Shown: one piece after another, positions 26,617 through 36,291 of the stretch
Layout of the letters: every line of letters begins with the position of its first letter
Position numbering within the stretch: position 1 is the first letter of the stretch
Source: an uncultured bacterium
GTDB lineage: Bacteria; Bacillota; Clostridia; Lachnospirales; Lachnospiraceae
Reading direction: 5' to 3'
Length of the DNA stretch: 64,000 nucleotides
Assembly (NCBI GenBank): GCA_947381965.1
Contig: CANCXX010000017.1
Span: 1 to 64,000 of the forward strand
Translations under genes and position numbers: made by a program
The notes under the pieces: generated by a model
Databases searched by the model: none
What the model saw: only the letters and a program-made list of their open reading frames with translations
Told to the model about the DNA's origin: nothing

Positions 26617-28464
26617 ATGCCGTCACAATTTTTTGGATTATATATTGCGGGTTCGGGGCTTCGGGCTTCCAATGCCGCTTTAAATACAACAGCAAACAAT
26701 ATATCAAATGCCCAGACCATCGGTTACAGCCGTCAGCAGGTGACCCAGCAGGCCAATCCAGCTCTGCGTACCTTCACAACTTACGGGTGTGCCGGCGCCG
26801 GTGTGGATACCATTGCCATTGAGCGTATCAGAGACAGCTTTTATGACAGAAAGTACTGGGACAATAACACCAGGTATGGTGAGTTTACCGTTAAGCAGTA
26901 TTATACACAGACCTTGGAAGACTATTTTGACGATGACACTACCAGCGGATTTAATGCGATTTTTAATAAATTCAGCGCTGCGCTGCAGTCAGTGACCACC
27001 AATTCCAGCAGTACGGAAACCAAGGCCCAGTTTATTGCATCCGCCAAGTCAATGACAGATTATTTTAACAATATGTATGGAAATCTTCAGGAGCTGCAAA
27101 AGGATATTAACCTGGAAATCAAACAGTGTGTGGATCAGATTAATTCCATAGCCCAGAAAATAGCAACCCTGGATAAGCAGATTAATGTAATTGAATTATC
27201 CGGCGCCAAGGCAAATGAGCTTCGCGACCAGAGGGATCTTCTGATTGATGAACTGTCAGAGGTGGTGGATGTGGAAGTAACGGAAATGCCCATCCGCGAT
27301 AAGCTTTATCCGGATATGGAAACCGGAGCGCACCGATATCTGGTCCGCATTGCAGGGGGACAGGTGCTGGTAGACGGAAACGAATATAAAACTCTGGAGT
27401 GCACTGCCAGAGATAAAAGCGAAAAAGTAAACCAGTCAGATGCCGACGGTCTTTATCAGGTGAAATGGAATAATGGAAACGAATTCAGCCTGATTAACGC
27501 TTCCCTGGGCGGCAAACTGAAAGGCCTGATGAATCTTCGGGACGGTAATAACGGCGCAAACTTTACCGGTGAAATTATTGGCGTTGACACTGCAACAGGC
27601 CAGGTAACGATTAAAGTTACGGAAGAATATCTGAAGGAAATGGCTCAGTGTACTCTTTCGGCATCGGGAGGAACCATCAGCCTTGGAAACAGAACTTTTT
27701 ATTATAAAGGTCTGGATAATAACGGATGGCAGTTTACCCCGCCGGACACATACACCTTTGCAATTGACACCAGTCGTCCCGGAGCCACCCTTGACGCAAG
27801 CCTGATGGGTAAAAGCGCTAAAACAGAGGCGGCCATTAAGTATCAGGGAATTCCTTATTATATGGAGCAGATGAACGAATGGATTCGCGGCTTTTCCCAG
27901 AAAGTGAATGAGATATTCACAAATGGAATCGACGCCAACGGCGATGCAGGGTGTATCTTTTTTACCGGATTTAGGGGCGATGGCACGGAGCTTACGGAAA
28001 ATGACTTGAATGGAACCAAAGGATACTATGAGATAACAGCGGGGAACTTTGCCATCAATACAGAGCTGCTGCTTAATGCAGACCGGTTAGGCACCCGGAC
28101 AAATGTGGATCCTCCCCTTGATGATGAACAGGTGGGTGTGGAAGAGTGCGGACAGATTAAGGAGCTGATAAAGCTTCTCACGGATAAAGAAATGTTCAGC
28201 TTCCGTAATGGAACTGCCGGACAGCTGCTTGATATGATTTTGTCGGATACTGCTTTAAATGCCAGCGATGCCAATACTTTTTGTGACACCTACAGTGCGC
28301 TGCAGGTCAGCATTGACAACCAGAGAAGCTCCATATCAGGGGTGGACGAGGACGAGGAAGCGGTAAGTCTTGTGAAGTTTCAAAATTCCTATACACTGGC
28401 ATCCAAGATGATACAAACACTAACAGAAGTTTATGACCAGCTGATACTCCGTACAGGCGTCTAA
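26617..28464 (+). CDS. flgK: Flagellar hook-associated protein 1 FlgK (copy 2)
   Basis: This 615-aa FlgK paralogue has N-terminal 'LRASNAALNTTANNISNAQT' and C-terminal 'EEAVSLVKFQNSYTLASKMI'. The central domains differ from copy 1 and are longer, with the extra sequence in the surface-exposed middle. Both keep the terminal helices needed for junction assembly. Two FlgK proteins in one operon could give mixed or alternative junctions. Which one caps the hook cannot be told from sequence. Confidence 0.92.
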   Translation: MPSQFFGLYIAGSGLRASNAALNTTANNISNAQTIGYSRQQVTQQANPALRTFTTYGCAGAGVDTIAIERIRDSFYDRKYWDNNTRYGEFTVKQYYTQTLEDYFDDDTTSGFNAIFNKFSAALQSVTTNSSSTETKAQFIASAKSMTDYFNNMYGNLQELQKDINLEIKQCVDQINSIAQKIATLDKQINVIELSGAKANELRDQRDLLIDELSEVVDVEVTEMPIRDKLYPDMETGAHRYLVRIAGGQVLVDGNEYKTLECTARDKSEKVNQSDADGLYQVKWNNGNEFSLINASLGGKLKGLMNLRDGNNGANFTGEIIGVDTATGQVTIKVTEEYLKEMAQCTLSASGGTISLGNRTFYYKGLDNNGWQFTPPDTYTFAIDTSRPGATLDASLMGKSAKTEAAIKYQGIPYYMEQMNEWIRGFSQKVNEIFTNGIDANGDAGCIFFTGFRGDGTELTENDLNGTKGYYEITAGNFAINTELLLNADRLGTRTNVDPPLDDEQVGVEECGQIKELIKLLTDKEMFSFRNGTAGQLLDMILSDTALNASDANTFCDTYSALQVSIDNQRSSISGVDEDEEAVSLVKFQNSYTLASKMIQTLTEVYDQLILRTGV

Positions 28465-28608
28465 ATTTTAAAAGATACGGCCGTCTGACAGAATACGGGT
28501 TTTAAAATACAGATAAAAAAATTTGGAATAAAACAATTATCCGCTTTGGATGTGAAAATTTTTGATACGATATTGCATACAGGTCTTTGACAGGCAGGAG
28601 GTAAAGAC

Positions 28609-30147
28609 ATGAGAATGACCAACAAGATTATGCAGAATAATTCTCTGTATAATATAAATAATAATAAGATAATGCAGGATAAATTAAGCACCCAGATGTC
28701 CACCCAAAAGAAAATTACAAGGCCATCGGATGACCCGGTTATTGCTATCCGCGCCCTGCGTCTTAGAACCAGTGTTTCGGAGTTGGTGCAGTACCATGAA
28801 AAGAATGCCAAGGATGCGGAAAGCTGGCTGAACGTAACAGACAAATCACTGGATACAGTAGCAGCAGTTCTTACCGATTTAAGTAAAAAGGCAAATACAG
28901 GAGCCAATAAGGAATATGGCGTTGATAATCTGAAAATTATATTAGAGCAGATGAAGTCCCTGCGGGATGAATTCTACGCTACCGGAAACGTTGACTATGC
29001 GGGAAGATATATTTTTACCGGCTTCCGAACAGACACCCCTTTATCCTTTAATGAAAAGGTGGAAGAAAAGGTAGGATTCCCCAATTATAAAATTACGGAA
29101 CAAAAAACACTTCAGGATTTTGATTCTATTAATTATACGAATATTGGGGGATTAGCCGGACTGAACAAGGATAATTATAACGATCCCAATTATGACCTTA
29201 CAAATGTAAATGAGCAGAATATAAAAAACGGGGACATTCACAGACTGCGCCTGTCCTATGATAATCTGTCCGACGCGGCAAACCTGAAGATGGAAGTAAA
29301 TGGAACCCAGATTCCTGTCACAACAGCAAAGCTGTCAGACATTCCGGATCCCTATACCCAGATGATTAACGGAGGGACCACAGCCCTTTATCTTCCTGAA
29401 ACAGGAGAAGTGCTGATACCGGATGGGGTATACCAGAATCTGGAAGCCCAGGAGGCGGCCAATCCGGGGATGGAAATCCGTTTCACCTACGAAAAGAACC
29501 AGTGGAAAAACGGGGATCTCAGGCCAGAGCATTATTTTGCATGTACCGCTACGGATGCAGATGGAAATAAAGTGAATTACAATCAGGAATATTTGAATGG
29601 ACAGGGAAATTCCCAGAACATAGAGTATGATGTGGGATATAACCAGAAAATTCAGGTCAATACCAAGGCGGACGAAGTATTTACCCATGGTCTTGACAGA
29701 GATATAGAAGATTTGGAGCGTGCCATCAGCGACCTGGAAAGAATTGACGCAGTCAAAACGGATATGGATAATGTTTTAAAAGGGCTGCAGGAAGGCACGA
29801 AAGAATACGAGAGAGTGCAGAAGCAGTACGAGGCGGCGGAAAAGGCATACAGCTATATCAGGGAAAATGTGCATGATATGTTTCAGGCAACCATTAGTAA
29901 GTCCCAGGGCTATCTGGATGACACAAACAAGGCCGTTACTGACAACGGAACCAGAGGCCAGCGTCTTGACCTTGTCACCAACCGTCTGTCAGAACAGAAA
30001 ACAACCTTTAAGACCCTGCAGTCAGAAAATGAAGATGCAGACATTGCAGAGGTGGCAATTCAGCTTACAGCCTCAGAGCTTACCTATAATGCGGCTCTTA
30101 TGGCCACAAGCAAAATTATGCAGACATCTTTGATGAATTATATTTAA
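28609..30147 (+). CDS. flgL: Flagellar hook-associated protein 3 FlgL (copy 1)
   Basis: This 512-aa protein forms the second junction ring. The N-terminal 'MRMTNKIMQNNSLYNINNN' and 'KITRPSDDPVIAIRALRLR' are FlgL/flagellin D0-D1 signatures. The C-terminal 'ADIAEVAIQLTASELTYNAA' pairs with them. Typical FlgL is about 300 aa, so the central domain is expanded by some 200 residues. AGGAGGT precedes the start. The first 150 and last 120 residues are nearly identical to copy 2. Confidence 0.92.
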   Translation: MRMTNKIMQNNSLYNINNNKIMQDKLSTQMSTQKKITRPSDDPVIAIRALRLRTSVSELVQYHEKNAKDAESWLNVTDKSLDTVAAVLTDLSKKANTGANKEYGVDNLKIILEQMKSLRDEFYATGNVDYAGRYIFTGFRTDTPLSFNEKVEEKVGFPNYKITEQKTLQDFDSINYTNIGGLAGLNKDNYNDPNYDLTNVNEQNIKNGDIHRLRLSYDNLSDAANLKMEVNGTQIPVTTAKLSDIPDPYTQMINGGTTALYLPETGEVLIPDGVYQNLEAQEAANPGMEIRFTYEKNQWKNGDLRPEHYFACTATDADGNKVNYNQEYLNGQGNSQNIEYDVGYNQKIQVNTKADEVFTHGLDRDIEDLERAISDLERIDAVKTDMDNVLKGLQEGTKEYERVQKQYEAAEKAYSYIRENVHDMFQATISKSQGYLDDTNKAVTDNGTRGQRLDLVTNRLSEQKTTFKTLQSENEDADIAEVAIQLTASELTYNAALMATSKIMQTSLMNYI

Positions 30148-30158
30148 AAATATACAAC

Positions 30159-30193
30159 AGGAAGTTTGAAAAATAACGGTTTTCAAACTTCCT
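30159..30193. other. Long perfect stem-loop between the two flgL genes
   Basis: A perfect 14-bp stem (30159-30172 with 30180-30193) closes a 7-nt loop. There is no T-run after it, so it is not a standard terminator. It could stabilise or process the operon message between flgL1 and flgL2, or be a core relic of the family R repeats, whose ends also contain GTTTGAAAA / TTTTCAAAC. Confidence 0.6.
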
Positions 30194-30220
30194 ATTGGCG
30201 CATATAACGGGGGAATAAAA

Positions 30221-32308
30221 ATGAGAATGACAAATAAAATTATGCAGAACAATTCTCTGTATAATATTAATAATAATAAAGTGATGCAGGATAAACTCAG
30301 CACTCAGATGTCTACTCAGAAAAAAATTACAAGGCCGTCTGACGACCCGGTTATTGCTATCCGCGCCCTACGTCTTAGAACCAGTGTGTCCGAACTGGTA
30401 CAGTACCATGAAAAGAATGCGAAAGATGCGGAGAGCTGGCTGAATGTAACAGATAAATCTATGGATACGGTAACAGCGGTTCTTACGGATTTTATCAAAA
30501 AGGCAAATACAGGAGCCAATAAAGAATACGGTGTTGACAATTTAAAAATTATCCTGGAGCAGATGAAATCTTTGCGGGATGAATTTTATGCCACCGGAAA
30601 TGTGGATTATGCAGGAAGATATATTTTTACAGGTTATCGAACAGACACCCCCTTATCCTTTAATGAAAAGGTGGAGGAACAGCCTGCCGGATATCCAAAG
30701 TATGAGATTACGGAACAGAACACCCTAGCGGATTTTGATACCATTAATTATACCAATACCGGCGGCCTGCCGGGACTGAATAAAGATAATTACGATGATC
30801 CCAAGTATGATCCTTACGATACATCCAAAAACATGACGGAGCAGGATGTGACCAATGGGGATATCTATAGGATGCGGCTGGCATATGACAATTTGATGGG
30901 ATCTTATTCTTTGCAGGATATCACAAATGCTCTGCCTGGTGAGGTGATAATGACATCAAGCGGATATTTGTCAGAACTATACACAGACGATAATGGCAAT
31001 ACCCATGCCGGGGCGGAACTTGACTTCAGAGCTTTGGATAATCCCCCTAATAGTATACAGGATTTAGACGGAACCGGATTTTTTACTACATGCTGTACTT
31101 GTAATATGTATTACAGCATCCGCTTTACTTCTGATTCAGCGTCAGCAGGACTGGAGGTAAATGGAAACAGCTTTACCTATAATATAGATATTAGTGGCGC
31201 ATCTGATTCCACGGAGCTTATGAACCGCATTATTAATGCAACAAATAACGGACATCCCAACAACCATTATACACAGCTTCAGATAAAAGACGGGAAATTG
31301 CAGGTATATGACAACAGGAATTATGATCCCACAGCTGCCAGCAATCCAATTAACCCTCATGACGGAGATTTTGGATCCGGCCCGGTTCCAGTTCCGGCGC
31401 CATCGGCATCTTTATCTATTAAGCTTCCGGATGGCACAAAATTATCAACCGCATCAACTGTTTCACTGGCAGACGATCCTTATGGCCGGGCGCTTGCAGC
31501 AGAAAATCTAAGCCTTACAGACCCTGGAGCCATAATATTTGTCCCGGAAACAGGAGAGGTATTGTTTGGAAAGAACGCTTATCAGGAATTAGAGAAGCAG
31601 GCAGGCACAGGAGGGGGAGAAATTCAGTTTTCCTATGCAAAGAATCAGTGGAGCAACAGCGACCTTCGTCCCGAACATTATTTTGCATGTAAAGCCACCA
31701 CATCAGATGAGGCAGGCAATGAAAAAACAGTCAATTATAATCAGGAGTATCTTAGAACCGGAAAGCAGAACAACCAGAAAATAGAATATGATGTGGGATA
31801 CAACCAGAAAATTCAGGTAAATACCAATGCGGATGAAGTCTTTACTCATGGGCTTGACAGGGATGTGGAGGATTTGGAGCGCGCTATCAGCGATCTGGAA
31901 AGAATAGATGCCACCAAAACCGATTTGGAAACGGTTTTAAAGGGACTTCAGGAAGGCACTGCGGAATATGCCAAGGTACAAAAACAGTATGAAACAGCAG
32001 AAAAAGCATACAGCTATATCAGGGAAAATGTACATAAGATGTTTGAACAGGCAATTTCCAGAAGTCAGAAATATTTGGACGATTCCAATGAGGCAATTAC
32101 CGATAATGGAACCAGAGGCCAGCGCCTTGATCTTGTAAGCAACCGTCTGGCGGAGCAGAAAACCACTTTTAAAACCCTGCAGTCAGAAAATGAAGACGCG
32201 GACATTGCGGAAGTTGCCATTCAGCTCACTGCATCGGAGCTTACCTACAATGCAGCGCTTATGGCCACAAGCAAAATTATGCAGACTTCCCTGATGAACT
32301 ATATTTAA
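30221..32308 (+). CDS. flgL: Flagellar hook-associated protein 3 FlgL (copy 2, enlarged)
   Basis: This 695-aa paralogue is more than twice the usual FlgL length. The ends match copy 1 almost residue for residue. The middle carries about 180 extra residues (roughly 240-430), with a cysteine pair 'CCTC' near 290 and a beta-rich stretch 'LEVNGNSFTYNIDISGASDS' typical of flagellin-like hypervariable domains. Base changes between the copies in the shared ends are mostly synonymous, so both are under selection. GGGGGAAT precedes the start. Confidence 0.92.
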   Translation: MRMTNKIMQNNSLYNINNNKVMQDKLSTQMSTQKKITRPSDDPVIAIRALRLRTSVSELVQYHEKNAKDAESWLNVTDKSMDTVTAVLTDFIKKANTGANKEYGVDNLKIILEQMKSLRDEFYATGNVDYAGRYIFTGYRTDTPLSFNEKVEEQPAGYPKYEITEQNTLADFDTINYTNTGGLPGLNKDNYDDPKYDPYDTSKNMTEQDVTNGDIYRMRLAYDNLMGSYSLQDITNALPGEVIMTSSGYLSELYTDDNGNTHAGAELDFRALDNPPNSIQDLDGTGFFTTCCTCNMYYSIRFTSDSASAGLEVNGNSFTYNIDISGASDSTELMNRIINATNNGHPNNHYTQLQIKDGKLQVYDNRNYDPTAASNPINPHDGDFGSGPVPVPAPSASLSIKLPDGTKLSTASTVSLADDPYGRALAAENLSLTDPGAIIFVPETGEVLFGKNAYQELEKQAGTGGGEIQFSYAKNQWSNSDLRPEHYFACKATTSDEAGNEKTVNYNQEYLRTGKQNNQKIEYDVGYNQKIQVNTNADEVFTHGLDRDVEDLERAISDLERIDATKTDLETVLKGLQEGTAEYAKVQKQYETAEKAYSYIRENVHKMFEQAISRSQKYLDDSNEAITDNGTRGQRLDLVSNRLAEQKTTFKTLQSENEDADIAEVAIQLTASELTYNAALMATSKIMQTSLMNYI

Positions 32309-32344
32309 CAAATGTGCAGCGGCAATGCACAGATAGGAGCATAT

Positions 32345-32800
32345 ATGAAAATTAATACTAAAATTTTTGGAGAAATAGAAATTATAGACGATAAAATCAT
32401 ACATTTTCCATCCGGGATTATAGGGTTTCCGGAATTAACGGATTTTGCCCTTGTACATGACGAGGAAAAAGGGATTGACTCCATTCACTGGCTGCAGTCC
32501 ATACAGGAACCTGCTTTTGCAATGCCGGTTATGAACCCATTGCTGGTAAAGCCGGATTACAACCCGGAAGTAGAGGACGAACTGTTAAAACCCATAGGGA
32601 AACTGGACCCTGAAGAAGTACTGGTAATGGTGACAGTTACGATTCCAGGGGATATAAAGAAAATGAGCGTGAATCTGAAAGGTCCTATCATAATTAATGG
32701 AGCAGAAAAGAAAGCTTGTCAGGTGATTGTGGATGGGGAAGGATATGCGGTTAAGTTTCCGATATATGATATTTTAAATGCAAAGAAAGCAGGTGAGTAA
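32345..32800 (+). CDS. fliW: Flagellar assembly factor FliW
   Basis: This 151-aa protein matches FliW: 'FGEIEIIDDKIIHFPSGIIG' at the N-terminus, 'FALVHDEE', 'AMPVMNPLLVKPDY' and the C-terminal 'KKACQVIVDGEGYAVKFPIY'. FliW binds flagellin and also CsrA. When flagellin is exported, free FliW removes CsrA from flagellin mRNA. The start is ATG 32345 with TAGGAG upstream; an in-frame ATG 33 nt earlier is less well placed. The stop and the csrA start abut (TAAATG). Confidence 0.95.
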   Translation: MKINTKIFGEIEIIDDKIIHFPSGIIGFPELTDFALVHDEEKGIDSIHWLQSIQEPAFAMPVMNPLLVKPDYNPEVEDELLKPIGKLDPEEVLVMVTVTIPGDIKKMSVNLKGPIIINGAEKKACQVIVDGEGYAVKFPIYDILNAKKAGE

Positions 32801-33019
32801 ATGTTAGCTTTATCCAGAAAGAAAAATGAGGCCCTTATAATAAATAATAATATTGAAATTACGGTACTGGAGATTAAGGGAGAACAGGTAAAGCTGGGCA
32901 TCAGCGCACCAAAGGAAGTTCCTGTATACCGGAAGGAAGTTTATGAACAGATACAGGAGGTAAATAAGGAAGCCGCCAATATGGACGGACTGGAAGCGTT
33001 AAAGCATCTGCTGGGATAA
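32801..33019 (+). CDS. csrA: Carbon storage regulator / flagellin translation repressor CsrA
   Basis: This 72-aa RNA-binding protein begins 'MLALSRKKNEALIINNNIEI' and includes the beta-strand core 'VKLGISAPKEVPVYRKEV', with the RNA-contacting Arg/Lys residues at both ends of the fold. In motile Firmicutes CsrA represses flagellin translation at GGA sites over the ribosome-binding site and is antagonised by FliW, encoded just upstream. Candidate target sites are visible in this genome's flagellin leader at 37726-37753. Confidence 0.96.
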   Translation: MLALSRKKNEALIINNNIEITVLEIKGEQVKLGISAPKEVPVYRKEVYEQIQEVNKEAANMDGLEALKHLLG

Positions 33020-33038
33020 ATGAAGAGAAAATGAATTA

Positions 33039-33068
33039 AAAAGACTGTGTCAGGCGCACAGTCTTTTG
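33039..33068 (+). terminator. Rho-independent terminator of the flgM-csrA operon
   Basis: An 11-bp perfect stem (33039-33049 with 33057-33067) ends in a T-run that is part of the stem. It closes the eight-gene operon. Confidence 0.85.
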
Positions 33069-33125
33069 CTGGTAAATAGGATAAAATACAATCTTTCAGT
33101 ATCAGCATATTTTTCTATTTTCCTA

Positions 33126-33152
33126 TAAATTTTTGAAATCTTTTTCCGATAT
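33126..33152 (+). promoter_or_regulatory. Sigma-28 promoter of the flaG-fliD-fliS operon
   Basis: TAAATTTT (33126-33133), 11 nt, TCCGATAT (33145-33152): the same 8-11-8 geometry as the flgM and flagellin promoters. flaG begins 77 nt downstream. Confidence 0.82.
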
Positions 33153-33228
33153 ATATTTAGAAGACAGGAAAACTCTAAAGTTTTTTATTTTGTACCAAAT
33201 AAAAATACATCACACGGAGGTGATTAAA

Positions 33229-33681
33229 ATGGCAATCGAACCATTAAGCAGCGCTATGACTTATCAGGTACAGAATACCCCACAGGCGAAACCTGTGCCG
33301 AAACAGTCGGTAGAGAACATGGATGTTGCTACGCCGGAGCAGAACAACGTATACGACGCCACAACTGTGAAAGTCGCAGAAACAGAGCACAAGGACGAGA
33401 ATGGAGGAAGTCAGGGGAATGCTGATAAAAACACGGCAAAAGAACAGCAGACCCAGCAGGCCAGCAACGATCAGGTTAAAAAGGCCGTGGAAACCCTGAA
33501 CAAAAATCTGACTCATTCTGAAGCGATATTCGGAATCCATGAAGCTACCAACCGGGTTACAATCAAAATTGTTGATAAGGAAACCAAGGAAGTACTAAAA
33601 GAGATTCCGCCTGAAAAGACCCTTGATATGATTGCAAAAGCATGGGAGCTTGCAGGTATCTTGGTGGATGAGAAAAGATAG
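33229..33681 (+). CDS. flaG: FlaG family flagellar protein
   Basis: This 150-aa protein has a poorly conserved, Gln/Thr/Asn-rich first half and the FlaG domain in its second half ('VKKAVETLNKNLTHSEAIFG', 'NRVTIKIVDKETKEVLKEIP', 'PEKTLDMIAKAWELAGILVD'). FlaG proteins influence filament length and usually precede fliD, as here. The start is ATG 33229, preceded by GGAGGTGAT. An upstream in-frame start at 33133 would lie inside the sigma-28 promoter. Confidence 0.9.
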   Translation: MAIEPLSSAMTYQVQNTPQAKPVPKQSVENMDVATPEQNNVYDATTVKVAETEHKDENGGSQGNADKNTAKEQQTQQASNDQVKKAVETLNKNLTHSEAIFGIHEATNRVTIKIVDKETKEVLKEIPPEKTLDMIAKAWELAGILVDEKR

Positions 33682-33692
33682 GAGGTAGAATT

Positions 33693-35276
33693 ATGCCAAT
33701 GCGTGTAACCGGAATGTTTTCCGGACTTGATACGGAAAGTATTATCCAGGAATTGGTATCTGCAAAGCAGCAAAAAGTGGATAATGCGAAAAAAGACCAG
33801 ACAAAATTACAATGGAAACAGGATGCCTGGAAGAGCCTTAATACAAAACTTAAAAATTTCCAGAGCAAATATGTTAACAACATGCGCTGGTCCAGCGCTT
33901 ATACCAAAAAGACAACAAAGGTATCCAACAGCAGCGCTGTAAGCGTGATTACTGGTGAAAAGGCAGTAAACGGCGTTCAGTCTTTAAAAATCAAACAGCT
34001 TGCAAAGAGAGGATATCTGACTGGGACAGAGGTAAAGAAGGCGGACGGTAAAACCGGAAACGTGGATGCCCTTACCAAAATGGAAGACCTTGTTTCCGAT
34101 GCGGATTTGCAGAGCATGATTGGTGAAAAGATAACCTTTACATCAGGTTCAAAGACAGCAGAAGTTGAAATCAAGGCCGATACAACAATTTCTGATGTTT
34201 TGAATGCAGCAAAAAAGGTAGGGTTAAATGCCAATTTTGATGAAAAGCAGAAGAGACTTTTTATCAGCTCTCCGGAGTCCGGAACAGCAAATGATTTTAA
34301 GATAACTTCAACTGATACAGTGAATGCTGGTACAGCCAGTCAAAGTTCCAAGGCGCTTGCGGCCTTTGGAATTGATGCTGTTGATTTAAAGGACGGACAG
34401 ACGCCGCCTGAGGGAAAAGCTACCAAGGTAGTAGCGCAGGATGCCGAAATTGAATTAAATGGCGCCAAGTTTACCAGCGACACCAATGTTTTTGAAATAA
34501 ACGGACTTACCTTTACGGCGCTTGCTCCTACAGGGAACGAGGAAGTTACGGTATCCACCGAGACAGATACAGATGGCATCTATGATATGATTAAGGGATT
34601 CCTGAAGGAATACAATGAGCTGATCATTGAAATGGATACATTGTATAATGCAGATTCTTCCAAGGGCTATGAGCCTCTTACCAGCGAAGAAAAGCAGGCA
34701 ATGGCTGAAAGCGAGATAGAAGAGTGGGAGAAGAAAATAAAAGATTCCCTTCTTCGGAAAGACGAAAATCTTTCTTCCATAAGGTCTTCGCTTAGAGGAG
34801 TTATGGCGGACGGCATTGAAATCGGCGGTAAGACCATGTACCTGTTTGATTTTGGTATTAACAACCCAGGCTATTTCAATGCGGATGAAAATGAAAGAAA
34901 TGCTTTTCATATTGACGGTGATCCGGATGATGCAACAACTTCAGGAAATGCGGATAAGCTCCGCTCTCTGATAGCAAGTGAACCGGATACGGTTATCAGC
35001 TTCTTTTCACAGCTGTCCCAGAAGCTTTATACCAAGATGAACGATATGTCCAAGTCGGTTGATGGATACCGCAGTTTTGGCAGCTTCTACGATGACAAGA
35101 AGATGAAGACCGATTATGACGGTTATGAGAGCAAGATTAAGGATTTGGAAAAGAAACTGCAGGAATACGAAGATAAATGGTATAAGAAGTTCAGCGCAAT
35201 GGAAACTGCAATGGCTAAGATGCAGTCCAACGCCAATGCGATTACCGGTTTACTAGGAGGAGGAGGAACTACGTAA
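33693..35276 (+). CDS. fliD: Flagellar filament cap protein FliD
   Basis: This 527-aa protein has N-terminal 'RVTGMFSGLDTESIIQELVS', the FliD_N signature. It then has 'VNGVQSLKIKQLAKRGYLTG' and C-terminal FliD_C with 'GFLKEYNELIIEMDTLYNA' and a long terminal coiled coil. FliD forms the cap under which flagellin subunits fold. The gene lies between flaG and fliS, the usual order. Confidence 0.95.
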   Translation: MPMRVTGMFSGLDTESIIQELVSAKQQKVDNAKKDQTKLQWKQDAWKSLNTKLKNFQSKYVNNMRWSSAYTKKTTKVSNSSAVSVITGEKAVNGVQSLKIKQLAKRGYLTGTEVKKADGKTGNVDALTKMEDLVSDADLQSMIGEKITFTSGSKTAEVEIKADTTISDVLNAAKKVGLNANFDEKQKRLFISSPESGTANDFKITSTDTVNAGTASQSSKALAAFGIDAVDLKDGQTPPEGKATKVVAQDAEIELNGAKFTSDTNVFEINGLTFTALAPTGNEEVTVSTETDTDGIYDMIKGFLKEYNELIIEMDTLYNADSSKGYEPLTSEEKQAMAESEIEEWEKKIKDSLLRKDENLSSIRSSLRGVMADGIEIGGKTMYLFDFGINNPGYFNADENERNAFHIDGDPDDATTSGNADKLRSLIASEPDTVISFFSQLSQKLYTKMNDMSKSVDGYRSFGSFYDDKKMKTDYDGYESKIKDLEKKLQEYEDKWYKKFSAMETAMAKMQSNANAITGLLGGGGTT

Positions 35277-35277
35277 T

Positions 35278-35667
35278 ATGGCTTTACCCAATGCTTTTGC
35301 CCAGTATAATAACAGTAAAATTCTGACGGCGACACCCGCCGAGTTAACGCTTATGCTCTATGAAGGCGCAATCAAATTCTGCAATATTGCAATAGTGGCG
35401 ATTGAACATAAAGAGATTGCCAAGGCGCATACCAATATCATCAAGACAGAACGTATTATTGACCAGTTCCGGGCTACGCTGGATATGAAATATCCGGTAG
35501 CCAAGGACTTTGACAGGGTGTACGAATATTTGCAGGGCAGGCTTCTGCAGGCAAATCTGAAAAAGGATGCTGAAATTCTGAAGGAAGTCTGTGGACATAT
35601 CAGATCTATGCGTGACACCTGGAAGGAAGTTATGCGAATTAATAAAGTAGGCGGCAGCAATATGTAA
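35278..35667 (+). CDS. fliS: Flagellin export chaperone FliS
   Basis: This 129-aa four-helix protein has 'NAFAQYNNSKILTATPAELT' and 'LMLYEGAIKFCNIAIVAIEH', the FliS signature, and 'IDQFRATLDMKYPVAKDFDR'. FliS binds the flagellin C-terminus and prevents polymerisation in the cytoplasm. It starts 2 nt after the fliD stop. Confidence 0.96.
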   Translation: MALPNAFAQYNNSKILTATPAELTLMLYEGAIKFCNIAIVAIEHKEIAKAHTNIIKTERIIDQFRATLDMKYPVAKDFDRVYEYLQGRLLQANLKKDAEILKEVCGHIRSMRDTWKEVMRINKVGGSNM

Positions 35668-35699
35668 GCCTGAAAATGGCGGAAAGGCATGGTATATTT

Positions 35700-36176
35700 A
35701 TGATGAGCGGTTACCTCAGTATATTGGAGGACAGCCTGAAAAAGAAAAGGGAAATTCTGTGCCGAATACAGGACATTAATCAGTCCCAGTGTGCTCTTTT
35801 TAAGGATGGCGGTCTGGATATGGAGCAATATGACAGTTACGTGGACGAAAAGGATGTCTGTATAAAACAACTGGATGACCTTGATGAAGGCTTTGAAGCT
35901 TTATATGAAAAAATCAGGCAGGAACTGCTTCAAAATAAGGAGTTGTATGCAGACCAGATTAGAAGCATCCAGAAACTGATTGAAGAAATCACAGATAAGA
36001 GTGTTTCTATTCAGGCCCAGGAAAGCCGGAACAGGGATATGATTACTGCTTATTTTAGTAAGGAAAGGCAGACATTGGGAGAGAGACGTAAATCCTCCAA
36101 GGCGGTTTACGGCTATTACCAGAGTATTGGAAAGGCCGTGGAAGAAGAAGTACGTATTATGGACTTAAAAAAATAA
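35700..36176 (+). CDS. FliT-like / FlgN-like helical flagellar protein
   Basis: This 158-aa protein follows fliS in the same operon and is almost wholly helical and charged, with predicted coiled coil ('LSILEDSLKKKREILCRIQD', 'LYEKIRQELLQNKELYADQI'). Size, position and composition match FliT or FlgN-type export chaperones or a filament-cap partner, but there is no decisive motif. ATG 35700 has GGAAAGG upstream; ATG 35676 would add eight residues. A terminator follows at once. Confidence 0.7.
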   Translation: MMSGYLSILEDSLKKKREILCRIQDINQSQCALFKDGGLDMEQYDSYVDEKDVCIKQLDDLDEGFEALYEKIRQELLQNKELYADQIRSIQKLIEEITDKSVSIQAQESRNRDMITAYFSKERQTLGERRKSSKAVYGYYQSIGKAVEEEVRIMDLKK

Positions 36177-36187
36177 ATAATAAACAG

Positions 36188-36217
36188 GACCCCGTCAGCT
36201 TGCTGCGGGGTCTTTTA
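36188..36217 (+). terminator. Rho-independent terminator of the flaG-fliS operon
   Basis: A GC-rich stem (36188-36194 with 36206-36212), extended by 4 bp after a single bulge, is followed by TTTT. Confidence 0.85.
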
Positions 36218-36291
36218 AATCACAGGGCGTATAAGGTAATTAGCGGCGCTGCTTCTATACCCTGTGCGGCACAGAGAGGAAGCGTTTTTCC

